Assembly: GCA_044433285.1 (NCBI GenBank)
Contig: JAWXTU010000027.1
Location: 1 to 24,016 of the forward strand
DNA length: 24,016 nt
Direction of reading: 5' to 3'
Source of the DNA: Aphodosoma sp044433285
GTDB lineage: Bacteria > Bacteroidota > Bacteroidia > Bacteroidales > Paludibacteraceae
The translations under genes were made by a program, and so were the position numbers. Numbering within the stretch: position 1 is the first letter of the stretch; each line of letters begins with the position of its first letter. The notes under the pieces were generated by a model that saw only the letters and a list, made by a program, of their open reading frames with translations, had not been told where the DNA came from and made no database searches. Of the stretch, positions 1-9,865 are shown in pieces.

Positions 1-1
1 C

Positions 2-706
2 GATTATATAGCTCGATTTGAGAGTTGCGATGTATCTATTATTGTAGACAGAATGGAGGCTATGATTGCAGAGACTGGCGAAAGTGGTTTTCATTTTGTA
101 GATGAGGCGGCACCACCTGCCTTGTTGCGCAAATTGGCAGAGGAGATTATCAAACGACGCTTGGTGGTGAGTTATTGGACTAATATTCGTTTCGATAAAA
201 CTTTTACACCAGAATTAGCTTATCTGCTTGCCAAATCTGGCTGCATTGCGGTGTCGGGCGGTTTGGAGGTGGCATCTTCTCGTGTATTGAAACTAATAAA
301 CAAGGGTGTAACAATCGAGAGCGCCTCTGAGTGTATGCAAAATCTTGCAAATCACAATATTATGGTGCATACATATTTAATGTATGGTTTCCCTACTCAG
401 ACTGTTAAAGAGTTGTATGATTCTCTAGCCACTGTGCGAGATTTATTTGCAAATGGCTTGATACATAGTGCATTCTGGCATAGGTACGCTATGACTTGTC
501 ATAGTCCTTCTGGACAAAATCCAGCTAGCGTAGGGGCTAAACATATTCACTGTCCCAAAGGCACTTTTGCCAACAACGAAATACCTTTCGAAACAGATAA
601 TGCGCCAGACTGGTCGCAATATACAGATGGACTCAACATAGCTACCTACAATTTTATGCGTGCCACTGGTTTTGAAATTCCAATCAAAAAATGGTTTTCT
701 CGCTGA
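2..706 (+). CDS. B12-binding-type radical SAM protein, C-terminal part (5' end outside window)
   Basis: The reading frame is open from base 2 with no start, so this is the last 234 residues of a longer protein; an ATG at 53 is internal. The visible part resembles the C-terminal half of radical SAM enzymes with an N-terminal cobalamin-binding domain. It includes a GFHFVDEAAPP segment, a WTNIRF strand, the SGGLEVAS segment that fits the second half of the barrel, and a MYGFPTQT turn. The CxxxCxxC cluster motif is not in the window and should lie upstream. Such proteins modify or methylate substrates using S-adenosylmethionine and a [4Fe-4S] cluster; the substrate cannot be told from here. The stop is TGA at 704-706, followed by 259 bp without a gene. 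Family assignment is from sequence memory. Confidence 0.75.
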   Translation, partial: DYIARFESCDVSIIVDRMEAMIAETGESGFHFVDEAAPPALLRKLAEEIIKRRLVVSYWTNIRFDKTFTPELAYLLAKSGCIAVSGGLEVASSRVLKLINKGVTIESASECMQNLANHNIMVHTYLMYGFPTQTVKELYDSLATVRDLFANGLIHSAFWHRYAMTCHSPSGQNPASVGAKHIHCPKGTFANNEIPFETDNAPDWSQYTDGLNIATYNFMRATGFEIPIKKWFSR

Positions 707-811
707 TGTTGCCTATACTAAAATAATTTAAATTTCGTTACTTATAAGAAGCTGAAAATCACTGCATTTGACTCTATTGTGTAATTGAAATATCTATTTG
801 GTATAAATTGC

Positions 812-842
812 TTTGTAGTTTACTGAAATTTTACTATTTTTG
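812..842 (+). promoter_or_regulatory. Bacteroidetes-type promoter for ruvA
   Basis: TTTG at 812-815, a 19-bp spacer, then TATTTTTG at 835-842, matching the Bacteroides consensus TTTG-N19-21-TAnnTTTG exactly. Transcription would begin near 848-850, giving a leader of about 117 nt before the ruvA start at 966 that contains the palindrome at 863-892. Confidence 0.65.
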
Positions 843-862
843 TGGTTTGAAGTAGCCCGAGC

Positions 863-892
863 GATATTAATATTTTAAATTATATTAATATC
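863..892. repeat. Perfect 11-bp inverted repeat in the ruvA leader
   Basis: GATATTAATAT (863-873) and ATATTAATATC (882-892) are exact reverse complements around an 8-base AT spacer. It lies just downstream of the predicted ruvA start point, so it could be an operator or an AU-rich RNA hairpin. No T-run follows, which argues against a terminator. Confidence 0.6.
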
Positions 893-965
893 TTGAATGA
901 TAGTTTGTTATCGTGTTGCTAGCTTCGAAAATGATGAGTTTAAATGGTGTATAAAAAACAGAAAA

Positions 966-1553
966 ATGATTGAATATATAAAAGGTGAAGTGGCGGATTT
1001 AACCCCTGCATATTGTGTTTTGGAGACTAATGGTATCGGGTATATGTTAAATATCTCACTTACAACCTATTCCGAATTGCAAAATCTATCTACTGCGCGA
1101 CTCTATGTTTATGAGAGTATTAGGGAGGATGCGCATCAGCTTTTTGGCTTCACCTCTGTTGATGAGCGTGCTATATTTTTGTTGCTTATCTCTGTTAGTG
1201 GAGTGGGGGCAAACACAGCTCGAATGATTTTATCAAGTTTTTCAGCGCAAGAGCTAAAAGAGGCTATCGCATCGGGTGATGTGAATGCTATAAAAACAGT
1301 AAAAGGTATTGGTCTTAAATCTGCTCAGCGTATTATTGTCGACCTCAAGGATAAAGTGGAGATGGTTGGTGTATCGACACTTAATATTGCTGAAATAAAT
1401 AATAGAAGTGAGAAGGCGAGCGAGGCGGTTTCGGCTTTGGTTATGCTAGGATTTCAAGCTCAACCTTCGCAAAAAGTGGTCGATAAATTATTAAAAGAAG
1501 ACCCAACAATGACAGTCGCTAAGGTGATAAAGCGCGCCTTGTCAATGATTTAG
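966..1553 (+). CDS. ruvA: Holliday junction branch migration protein RuvA
   Basis: RuvA forms tetramers that clamp the four-way Holliday junction and load the RuvB motor during recombinational repair. The 195-residue length fits the family. The N-terminal OB-fold starts MIEYIKGEVADL. Two helix-hairpin-helix motifs follow (VSGVGANTAR and VKGIGLKSAQR, roughly residues 70-125), and a C-terminal RuvB-binding three-helix domain begins at SEKASEAVSALVMLGF. The frame is open back to an ATG at 897, but I chose 966 because the family starts at this MIEYIKG strand and the 23 extra residues resemble nothing in RuvA. It is followed after 44 bp by sprA, a gene order common in Bacteroidota. Confidence 0.93.
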   Translation: MIEYIKGEVADLTPAYCVLETNGIGYMLNISLTTYSELQNLSTARLYVYESIREDAHQLFGFTSVDERAIFLLLISVSGVGANTARMILSSFSAQELKEAIASGDVNAIKTVKGIGLKSAQRIIVDLKDKVEMVGVSTLNIAEINNRSEKASEAVSALVMLGFQAQPSQKVVDKLLKEDPTMTVAKVIKRALSMI

Positions 1554-1597
1554 TGAGAAATTATTTGAAAGTTTAAATTTCAGATGTAATTTTTTTG

Positions 1598-4500
1598 ATG
1601 AACTATTTTCAGAAGTTAGTTTTAATTATATTTATACTAGGGTTATCCTCAGCAATTTGGGCTGGGTTGAGTGCTTCATGGTCTTCGCAAGATCCTGTAG
1701 CAGTCTCTAATTCTACAACTGAAAACAGATCAGACAGCGATGATGACGATGCAGAAGAGAAAGACGATAACAACGACAACTCAGACAACAACGATGATGA
1801 TGACGATTTAAAATATCAAGTCAAACCTATCTCAGCGGAATCTCCTGAGGATTTGACCAAAACTTCTCCTGTCGATTTAAAACAACCCTCTAATGTAACT
1901 ACCAAAATCGAGTACGATCCTGCATCTGGCAATTACGTCGTGCGTTCGATGATGGGCGATATAGAAATAGTTACCCCTTTTACTCTATCTCCAGACGAAT
2001 ACAAACAGCATTCGTTGCAAAATCAAATGAACTCTTACTGGAAAGAGAAAAATGCAGAAGCGGCTGAAAATTACGAAGATAAATTTAATCTTGCCGATAT
2101 GAAATTCTCTCTCGGTCCTGCCGAAAAACTCTTCGGTCCTGGTGGTGTGAGGGTGAAAACGCAAGGTTCTGCCGAACTGAAATTCTCTGTTATAAATAAC
2201 AATATCGAAAACTATTCGCTTGCAGAGCGATTACGTAACACTACAACATTTGATTTTGAAGAGAATATCCAACTCAATGTAAACGCTAAGGTGGGTACGA
2301 AGATGGACTTCACGATGAACTATAATACCGAGTCTACATTCTCTTACGATCAATCTACTCTGAAATTAGCCTATACTGGTGAGGAAGATGAGATTATAAA
2401 ATCAATTGAGGTGGGTGATGTGGCTATGTCGTTGCAATCATCTCTTATCACGGGTAGTACAGCCCTCTTTGGTATTAAAACGGAATTGCAATTTGGTAAA
2501 CTTAATCTTACTGCGGTAATCTCGCAACAACAATCAGAAACGGAGTCGGTTAGTTCTAATGGCGGCTCGCAACTTCTAGATTTTGAGGTGGATGTGGATA
2601 ATTACGATGAAAACAGACACTTCTTCCTTGCCCACTATTTTCGAGATAGTTATGACCAAAATATGACTAAACTGCCATATATCACATCGGGTATTACAAT
2701 TACTCGTATCGAGGTGTGGGTTACAAATACTAAGGGTAGCTACGACGAGGCTCGTAATATTGTAGGGTTTATGGACTTGGCGGAGAGCTCGAGAATCAAC
2801 AACTCTTATTGGACTTCATACAATATATCGCAACCAGATAACTCTTCTAACTCGCTATATGATGAGGTAAAAGTTCTCTCTGGTGTTCGTGATATTCAAA
2901 CAACTAACTCGACTCTTGAAGCCTCTTACTATGGATATGGCATTATCGGTGGTACTGATTATGAGAAAATCGAGAGTGCCCGTCCGTTAAGTTCTTCTGA
3001 ATATACAGTCAATTCAGAACTTGGGTACATCTCTCTTAACTCATCGCTCAACTCATCTGAGGTGTTGGCTGTTGCTTATGAATATACTTATGGAGGCAAA
3101 ACATATCAAGTAGGGGAGTTTTCTACAGATGGTATTGATGCACCTAATACTCTTATTCTTAAATTATTAAAGGCTTCTTCATCCGATCCAAAAACTCCTA
3201 TGTGGGATTTGATGATGAAAAATATCTACTACTTAAATGGTACTCAGGTTCAAGAGGATAATTTTGAGTTGAATATTCAATATAAAAATGACTCTAGTGG
3301 TGTGTATGTTACATATCTTACAGTGGGTGATATAGCTAACCAAATTCTCCTAAAAGTGATGAATCTCGATAGGTTAGATACTCGTCAAGAGTCTAACCCT
3401 GATGGTAAATTCGACTATGTGCAAAATTATACGATATATCCATCTACGGGTCGTCTAATTTTCCCTGTTGTAGAACCATTTGGCGATCACCTTCGTTCAA
3501 AATTAAATAATACTGCAATTGCAGATGCGATTTGTTACGATGAGTTATACGACTCTACAAAAACAGTCGCACAACAATATACCGAAAAGAATAAATTCCG
3601 TATAGCTGGTGAATATCAAGCCAATTCGGGTAGTGTTATCAGTCTCAACTCGATGAATGTATCGCGCGGTTCGGTAGTGGTTACCTGTGCAGGTCAAACT
3701 CTTACTGAGAATGTGGATTATACGGTGGATTATACGCTCGGTACTGTTACAATTCTCAATCAGTCGCTCTTGTCGTCGGGTAATAATATCGACGTTCAAT
3801 TGGAAAGCACCAATATGTTTAGTATGGAGAAAAAGACTATGCTAGGTCTGCATGCTGAATATGCTTTTACCGAGAATTTCTCACTTGGTGCAACTGTTAT
3901 GCACCTGAGTGAGACGCCTTTAGTTGTAAATACCACATATGGCTCTGAACCGATATCTAACACAATCTGGGGCTTTAATGGTGCATATCGTAGCGATGCT
4001 CCTTGGCTTACAAAGGCTCTGAATGCAATACCGGGTCTCAATGCCACAGCACCATCTTCTATTGTGGTTAATGGTGAGTTTGCGCAACTTATTCCAGGTA
4101 CTAATCAAATAGATAACAACCCGGGCTATGCATATCTCGATGATTTTGAGAGTTCAGAAACTACAATCGATTTGCTCTATACTTACTATTGGTATTTGGC
4201 ATCTACTCCATACGATTCTGATGGCTCAGCTCTCTTCCCTGAGGGTGCATATTCTAATAATACTGAGTATGGTAAAAATCGTGCTCTGTTTAACTGGTAT
4301 TCTGTTGATAATACGGTGTTTAATCCATCTAGCAGTAGTAGTTCATCAACGCCAAATCACATAAAAGCAGATTTGGATATGCAAAGTAACCACCTCACTC
4401 GTTCGGTGAAAGAGCAAGAGCTTTTCCCTAATCGTGATGCGGTACTCGGTACGTCGTCATATCTCTCTGTGCTCAATTTAAGTTTCTATCCGCAAGAGCG

Positions 4501-7500
4501 TGGTCCATACAATCTCGATTTAAATGTCGACCCATCTAATGGTAATCTGCTCTATCCATCGCAACGATGGGGTGGTATGATGCGTAAATTAGATACTTCC
4601 GATTTTGAGACTGCAAATATCGAATATGTGGAGTTTTGGATGATGGACCCATTTGTTAATGACACGATGGGCACGCATCAAGGTGGTGATTTATACATAA
4701 ATCTGGGTGATGTGAGCGAGGATATACTCAAAGATGGTAAGAAATTCTTTGAAAATGGTATGCCTACAGATGGTGATACTACCTCTGTAACTAGCACTGT
4801 TTGGGGGTATGTTCCTAATACTCAATCTACTGTTCTCGCTTTCGATGCAACTCTCTCTTCTCGTGAATATCAAGATGTTGGTTATAATGGTTTGCGTACC
4901 GTGGACGAACAGACTTTCTCTACATATAGCGATTTCTTAACTAGTTTGCGAGCCTCTCTATCATCTTCGGCTATTGCTGCTATGGAGGCAGATGCATACT
5001 CGGTATTGAATGACCCTGCATCGGATAACTACCACTACTACCGTGGCACAGATTATGACAATGAAGAGCGTTCTGTACTAGATCGTTATAAATATTACAA
5101 CAACCCAGAGGGCAACTCTCCTGCTTCTGATACTAGCACCGAAAGTTATACCACCTCTGCTACTACTGTGCCTAATGCCGAGGATATAAATCAAGATAAT
5201 ACTCTTAATGAGTATGAAAAATATTATCAATATCGTATCTCTATCCGCCCGAGCGATATGATGGTGGGATATAATAATATTGTCGACCAAATAGAATCTA
5301 CTGTTACTTTGGCTAATGGAGAAAGCAGCACTGTAAAATGGTATCAATTCAAAGTGCCTATCAGTGGTTACGAAAAAACTGTCGGCTCTATCAGTGGCTT
5401 TAGCAGCATTCGTTTTATGCGTGTGTTTATGACTGATTTCGAGGAGGATATCCACTTGCGTTTGGGTACTTTTGAGTTGGTGCGCGGTGATTGGCGTTCG
5501 TATGATAGTGATCTTTACGATATTAACTATCCGCCATCGTCTAATGCAACAATCGAGGTATCTACCGTTACTATAGAGGAAAATAACAACAAAGAGCCTG
5601 TAAATTATGTGTTGCCTCCAGGTGTTACACGACAAACCGATCCAAGTTCGGCTACGATCGTGCAACAAGATGAGCAGTCTATGTCTATAAAAGTTAAGGA
5701 TTTAGCTCCTTATGATGCTCGTGCAGTCTACAAAAATATTACATACGATATGCGCTATTATAATACTCTGCAAATGTTTGTGCACGCAGAGGAGTTAATA
5801 GATGATTTGGTAGGTTTAGATGATTATGAAACTACTATATTCCTGCGTATGGGTAGCGACCACACCCAAAACTATTACGAATACGAAATTCCGCTAAAAC
5901 TCACACCTGCTGGTTATTACAGCTCAGCCGAAAATGAGACTGTCTGGCCCTACGAAAATATGTTCAATTTTAGTCTCGATGCTCTTACTGATGTAAAAAG
6001 TAACCGCAATGCTCGTATCCAAACTACTAGCGGTAGTATTATGGATGAATATTATGAGTACGACCCAGATAATACACAAAACAAAATCACTGTCATCGGT
6101 AATCCGAGTCTCGGCGAGATTAAAACGATGATGATTGGTGTTCGTAACCAATCTGGCGAGTCAAAAAGTGTGGAGGTGTGGATTGATGAACTTCGCCTTA
6201 CTGATTATGATGAAGAGGGTGGTTGGGGCGCACTCGCTAATGTGGCTATTAATCTCTCTGATATAGGATCTATCTCAGTATCTGGTAGATACGAAACGGC
6301 TGGATTTGGTGGACTGGAAGAATCTTTGCAGGATAGACGACTCGACGATATGTCGCAATTTAATATCTCTACTCAATTTGATGTCGGTCGTTTCTTCCCT
6401 GACAAAGCAGGCGTGCGCGTCCCATTATATTATAGCTACGGAGTGGATAAAAGCACACCTAAATATAACCCTCTCGACGAAGATGTGTTATTAGATGATG
6501 CACTGGAAATACTTGACACTAAAGAAGAAAAGGATTCGTTGCTTACTCTCTCTACAACTAAAACGATTAGTGAGAGTTTTAATGTCACCAATATGAAGGT
6601 GGATATCAAGAGTAAGAAACCTAAGTTTTACGACCCTGCAAACTTCTCTGCATCATACTCTTACACCAAAACGCAAGAGCTCGACCCCGAAGTGGATAGA
6701 AATATGACCAAGGTCTATACTGGGCAGGTTAGTTACAACTTCTCAACCACACCTCGTGCGTGGGAGCCGTTTAAAAATTATAAGAGTCTCGACAAATGGA
6801 AAATCATTAAGGATTTCAATATCAACTACGACCCATCGCTTATCGCTATGACGATTAATGTCAATCGTACATATGCAGAAACTCAATTGCGTGATTTAAC
6901 AGGTGGTATGGATGTGGATGTTTATGATCCTTACAACTCGTTACTCTCTTTCTCAAAGGATTTCACTTGGTCGCGTAAGTTTGATTTTAAATACGACCTC
7001 ACAAAAACTCTGAAATTTACACTCAGCACCACCTCTAACTCTCGTTTCGATGAGACTTCTGATACTCCTGTCAATCGCGAGTTCTTCCCTGATGAATACG
7101 AGGCTTGGTGCGATACTGTGCGTCAAAGTCTATTGTCGGGTGGTCGTCCGCTCGACTATCAACAGATTTTTACTGCCACTTGGGATGTGCCGTTGAGCAA
7201 AATCCCAGGTCTTGACTTTATGACCGCAAAAGGACAATATAGCTCTACATATAACTGGACTACAGGGGTATACTATGATGATGACACCTCTATGGGTAAT
7301 ACTATATCTAATTTGGCTACATGGCAAGTAGATGGTCAAGCAAATTTTGAACAGCTATATAATAAATCGGCTTATCTCAAAAAGATAAATCAAAAATACA
7401 CCTCTAAAACTAAAAAACGTACGCCTAATTTCACACCTAAGAAATTTAATCAAACGGTGGAACTGAAAAAGGGTGAGCCGTTTAAAATCACTCACCGCTT

Positions 7501-9097
7501 GAATAGCGATAAGCTCGGTGTTATTTTTACAAATGCTAAGGGTGATATCGTTAAGGTAAAATATAATGTGGTGGATAAAAACTCGATAGAGATAAATTCA
7601 AAAGAGGATATATCAAAATTAAAGGTTAGTATCATCACCAAAAATCCGTTTGTCGACACGCCAGCTCAAAAGGTGGCGGATTACACCGTGCGCTTTTTGA
7701 TGCTTTTGCGTAGTTTTCAAGTCTCTTATAAAGAGACTTCTAGTCTTACTTTGCCAGGGTTCGACTATGGTGGTACGTTCTTTGGGCAAACCATTACTAA
7801 TAATGTTATCGCGCCAGGACTCGACTTCTCTTTCGGTGCTCCAAATGTAAGTTATATCGACAAGGCAATGGAACAGGGCTGGGTGGTAACTAATGATTCT
7901 GTAGTTAGTCCTGCGGTATATAATTACTCTACCGATTTCGATGCTAAGGTGGCACTCGAACCTATTCCAGGGTTGAAAATCGACCTTAATGTAAAACGTG
8001 TTACTACCGATCAATCGTCTATACAATATATGTATGAGGATATGCCAACTACTTATAGTGGTACTTATCGTATGACTTATTGTGCGTTGGCTACTGCTTT
8101 CTGGAGTAGGGGTACAGCCGATAATAATTATGATAGTAGGGCATTCAATCAATTTGTTGAGAATATTGATGTAATTGCAGCAAGGTTGCAATCGCAATAC
8201 AATGGTGCCAGATATCCAACTAATGGCTTTATGGCTGATAATGGTCTGGCAGGTACTACGTATAGTGCTGATAATGGTGCATATAGCACCACTTCTGCCG
8301 ATGTATTAATCCCTGCCTTCTTAGCTGCATATACCAATACGGATGCTAGTTTCCAATCTACTGATTTATTCCCCTCTCTGTTGGCTCTGTTGCCTAACTG
8401 GAGTGTCTCGTATGATGGTCTCGGTAAGATACCAGCATTGACTAAATGGTTCAAATCTGTTACTCTCAACCACGCTTATCAATGTACATACAATGTTGGG
8501 GCATACTCATCATACTCTAATTATGCTTCAAATGATGATGGTCTCGGTTTCGTAAAAGATGTGGTTACTGGCAATCCAATTCCATCATCTCCTTATGATA
8601 TTTCAAGTGTGAGTATAACCGAATCGCTCTCTCCACTGCTCTCTGTAGATGTGGCAATGGTAAACTCGATGACTGCAAAGGTGGAGTATAAACGCCAACG
8701 TACTCTTACTCTTAATGTAACTAGTACTCAAATACTTGAGGCTACAAATAATGAGTGGGTTATTGGTGTGGGTTATATCCTCAAGGATTTTGATATGATA
8801 TTGAAACTAAATAGCAATACTACCAAAAAGGTGAAAAACGACCTCACGCTGCGTACGGATTTTGCATTTAGTGATGTGGCTACAATTCTTCGTAAATTAG
8901 ATTCTACCGAAGATACTCAAGCCACCTCGGGTAATAAAACTATCACGGTGAAATTTACCGCCGATTATGTGTTTAGTTCGAAACTCAATTTCCAACTATT
9001 CTGCGATTATCAAACCAATTCGCCATATATCTCAACTTCATATCCAATCACTACTACGGACGTTGGATTTAGTATCAAATTTATGCTTACTCAATAG
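1598..9097 (+). CDS. sprA: SprA/Sov, outer-membrane translocon of the type IX secretion system
   Basis: SprA (Sov in Porphyromonas) is the very large single-chain beta-barrel through which type IX cargo crosses the outer membrane. The product has 2499 residues, normal for the family. I used ATG 1598; a TTG at 1595 is in frame, but ATG is the simpler start. The N terminus is a signal peptide (MNYFQKLVLIIFILGL, likely ending near A22-G23). A strikingly acidic stretch at residues 46-70 is almost all D, E and N. The body alternates aromatic and polar residues as beta-strands do, and carries the family-typical VWIDELRL motif at residues 1527-1534. A lysine-rich, probably periplasmic segment lies near 1930-2000. 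The last residues (IKFMLTQ) fit a terminal barrel strand. Genes for other core T9SS parts (PorK-N, PorV) are not in the window. No frameshift seen. Confidence 0.92.
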   Translation: MNYFQKLVLIIFILGLSSAIWAGLSASWSSQDPVAVSNSTTENRSDSDDDDAEEKDDNNDNSDNNDDDDDLKYQVKPISAESPEDLTKTSPVDLKQPSNVTTKIEYDPASGNYVVRSMMGDIEIVTPFTLSPDEYKQHSLQNQMNSYWKEKNAEAAENYEDKFNLADMKFSLGPAEKLFGPGGVRVKTQGSAELKFSVINNNIENYSLAERLRNTTTFDFEENIQLNVNAKVGTKMDFTMNYNTESTFSYDQSTLKLAYTGEEDEIIKSIEVGDVAMSLQSSLITGSTALFGIKTELQFGKLNLTAVISQQQSETESVSSNGGSQLLDFEVDVDNYDENRHFFLAHYFRDSYDQNMTKLPYITSGITITRIEVWVTNTKGSYDEARNIVGFMDLAESSRINNSYWTSYNISQPDNSSNSLYDEVKVLSGVRDIQTTNSTLEASYYGYGIIGGTDYEKIESARPLSSSEYTVNSELGYISLNSSLNSSEVLAVAYEYTYGGKTYQVGEFSTDGIDAPNTLILKLLKASSSDPKTPMWDLMMKNIYYLNGTQVQEDNFELNIQYKNDSSGVYVTYLTVGDIANQILLKVMNLDRLDTRQESNPDGKFDYVQNYTIYPSTGRLIFPVVEPFGDHLRSKLNNTAIADAICYDELYDSTKTVAQQYTEKNKFRIAGEYQANSGSVISLNSMNVSRGSVVVTCAGQTLTENVDYTVDYTLGTVTILNQSLLSSGNNIDVQLESTNMFSMEKKTMLGLHAEYAFTENFSLGATVMHLSETPLVVNTTYGSEPISNTIWGFNGAYRSDAPWLTKALNAIPGLNATAPSSIVVNGEFAQLIPGTNQIDNNPGYAYLDDFESSETTIDLLYTYYWYLASTPYDSDGSALFPEGAYSNNTEYGKNRALFNWYSVDNTVFNPSSSSSSSTPNHIKADLDMQSNHLTRSVKEQELFPNRDAVLGTSSYLSVLNLSFYPQERGPYNLDLNVDPSNGNLLYPSQRWGGMMRKLDTSDFETANIEYVEFWMMDPFVNDTMGTHQGGDLYINLGDVSEDILKDGKKFFENGMPTDGDTTSVTSTVWGYVPNTQSTVLAFDATLSSREYQDVGYNGLRTVDEQTFSTYSDFLTSLRASLSSSAIAAMEADAYSVLNDPASDNYHYYRGTDYDNEERSVLDRYKYYNNPEGNSPASDTSTESYTTSATTVPNAEDINQDNTLNEYEKYYQYRISIRPSDMMVGYNNIVDQIESTVTLANGESSTVKWYQFKVPISGYEKTVGSISGFSSIRFMRVFMTDFEEDIHLRLGTFELVRGDWRSYDSDLYDINYPPSSNATIEVSTVTIEENNNKEPVNYVLPPGVTRQTDPSSATIVQQDEQSMSIKVKDLAPYDARAVYKNITYDMRYYNTLQMFVHAEELIDDLVGLDDYETTIFLRMGSDHTQNYYEYEIPLKLTPAGYYSSAENETVWPYENMFNFSLDALTDVKSNRNARIQTTSGSIMDEYYEYDPDNTQNKITVIGNPSLGEIKTMMIGVRNQSGESKSVEVWIDELRLTDYDEEGGWGALANVAINLSDIGSISVSGRYETAGFGGLEESLQDRRLDDMSQFNISTQFDVGRFFPDKAGVRVPLYYSYGVDKSTPKYNPLDEDVLLDDALEILDTKEEKDSLLTLSTTKTISESFNVTNMKVDIKSKKPKFYDPANFSASYSYTKTQELDPEVDRNMTKVYTGQVSYNFSTTPRAWEPFKNYKSLDKWKIIKDFNINYDPSLIAMTINVNRTYAETQLRDLTGGMDVDVYDPYNSLLSFSKDFTWSRKFDFKYDLTKTLKFTLSTTSNSRFDETSDTPVNREFFPDEYEAWCDTVRQSLLSGGRPLDYQQIFTATWDVPLSKIPGLDFMTAKGQYSSTYNWTTGVYYDDDTSMGNTISNLATWQVDGQANFEQLYNKSAYLKKINQKYTSKTKKRTPNFTPKKFNQTVELKKGEPFKITHRLNSDKLGVIFTNAKGDIVKVKYNVVDKNSIEINSKEDISKLKVSIITKNPFVDTPAQKVADYTVRFLMLLRSFQVSYKETSSLTLPGFDYGGTFFGQTITNNVIAPGLDFSFGAPNVSYIDKAMEQGWVVTNDSVVSPAVYNYSTDFDAKVALEPIPGLKIDLNVKRVTTDQSSIQYMYEDMPTTYSGTYRMTYCALATAFWSRGTADNNYDSRAFNQFVENIDVIAARLQSQYNGARYPTNGFMADNGLAGTTYSADNGAYSTTSADVLIPAFLAAYTNTDASFQSTDLFPSLLALLPNWSVSYDGLGKIPALTKWFKSVTLNHAYQCTYNVGAYSSYSNYASNDDGLGFVKDVVTGNPIPSSPYDISSVSITESLSPLLSVDVAMVNSMTAKVEYKRQRTLTLNVTSTQILEATNNEWVIGVGYILKDFDMILKLNSNTTKKVKNDLTLRTDFAFSDVATILRKLDSTEDTQATSGNKTITVKFTADYVFSSKLNFQLFCDYQTNSPYISTSYPITTTDVGFSIKFMLTQ

Positions 9098-9125
9098 ATA
9101 GAGGGAAACACTTACTCAATAATAA

Positions 9126-9148
9126 CGGGGACTCAAAAACCTCCCAAA
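9126..9148 (+). promoter_or_regulatory. Possible leader hairpin upstream of clpP
   Basis: GGGA (9128-9131) can pair with TCCC (9142-9145) across a 10-base loop, 39 bases before the clpP start. It is the most divergent member of a group of similar small hairpins also found before the GH97 gene, coaB, recN and the ferredoxin gene. The short stem gives only weak support. No promoter consensus was found in the sprA-clpP gap. Confidence 0.3.
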
Positions 9149-9184
9149 ATATAGAAAAACAAAAACAGAAACAAATTATAAAAT

Positions 9185-9865
9185 ATGAAAGAACAATCTG
9201 AATTTCACAAATTTGCAACCAAGCACTTAAATATGAATAGCTTGGCATTAGACAAATACACGTCTATCACCTCTAGTTATATCTCTCCATCTATTCTCGA
9301 GGAGCGTCAACTTAATGTAACTCAAATGGATGTATTCTCTCGTTTGATGATGGACAGAATTATATTTCTTGGCACTCCGATTGATGACTATGTGGCTAAT
9401 GTTATTCAAGCTCAATTGTTGTTCCTCGACACTTCTGATCCAGGTAAAGATATATCTATCTACTTAAATAGTCCTGGCGGTTCTGTGCATGCTGGTCTCG
9501 GTATATATGATACTATGCAAATTATCGGTTCTGATGTAGCTACTATCTGTACTGGTATGGCTGCCTCTATGGCTGCGGTGCTGCTTGTGGCAGGCGAAAA
9601 GGGCAAACGTCAAGCTCTTCGCCACTCGCGTGTGATGATTCACCAACCAATGGGCGGGATGCAAGGACAAGCTGCTGATATGGAGATTAATTACAAACAA
9701 ATTATGCTCCTTCGTGATGAGTTGTACCAAATTATTGCCGACCACTCTGGTCAGTCGTTCGACAAAATTATGAAGGATTCTGATCGCGACTACTGGATGA
9801 CGTCAAGTGAGGCTTTGGAATATGGTATGATTGATAAATTATTAGTAAAGGAGAATAAAAAATAA
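9185..9865 (+). CDS. clpP: ATP-dependent Clp protease proteolytic subunit
   Basis: ClpP forms the tetradecameric serine protease chamber that degrades proteins fed in by ClpX. The catalytic triad is complete: S128 in GMAASM, H153 in VMIHQP and D202 in DRDYW. The spacings of 25 and 49 residues equal those of E. coli ClpP (S97, H122, D171 of the mature enzyme). LNSPGGSV and the handle region around residues 155-190 are also present. At 226 residues it has an N-terminal extension of about 30 residues compared with the mature E. coli enzyme, probably partly removed as a propeptide. Its stop overlaps the clpX start by one base (TAATG), so the two are very likely co-transcribed and translationally coupled. 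In Bacteroides tig usually precedes clpP; here sprA does. Confidence 0.97.
   Translation: MKEQSEFHKFATKHLNMNSLALDKYTSITSSYISPSILEERQLNVTQMDVFSRLMMDRIIFLGTPIDDYVANVIQAQLLFLDTSDPGKDISIYLNSPGGSVHAGLGIYDTMQIIGSDVATICTGMAASMAAVLLVAGEKGKRQALRHSRVMIHQPMGGMQGQAADMEINYKQIMLLRDELYQIIADHSGQSFDKIMKDSDRDYWMTSSEALEYGMIDKLLVKENKK

Noticed and set aside
897..965. Upstream ATG giving RuvA 23 extra residues
   Set aside because: The extra peptide is unlike any RuvA N terminus, and the family begins at MIEYIKG, encoded from 966.
1564..1594. Possible promoter TTTG-19-TAATTTTT before sprA
   Set aside because: The last -7 base does not match, and transcription would start at the sprA start codon itself; the run of T makes a chance match likely.
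5078..5668. 196-codon open frame on the minus strand inside sprA
   Set aside because: It is antisense to a well-supported sprA reading frame, its residues (many I, H, R, T) are what the opposite strand of sprA codons gives, and it shows no family feature.
7619..8197. 192-codon open frame on the minus strand inside sprA
   Set aside because: Same reasoning: a shadow of sprA with no recognisable domain and no start signal.
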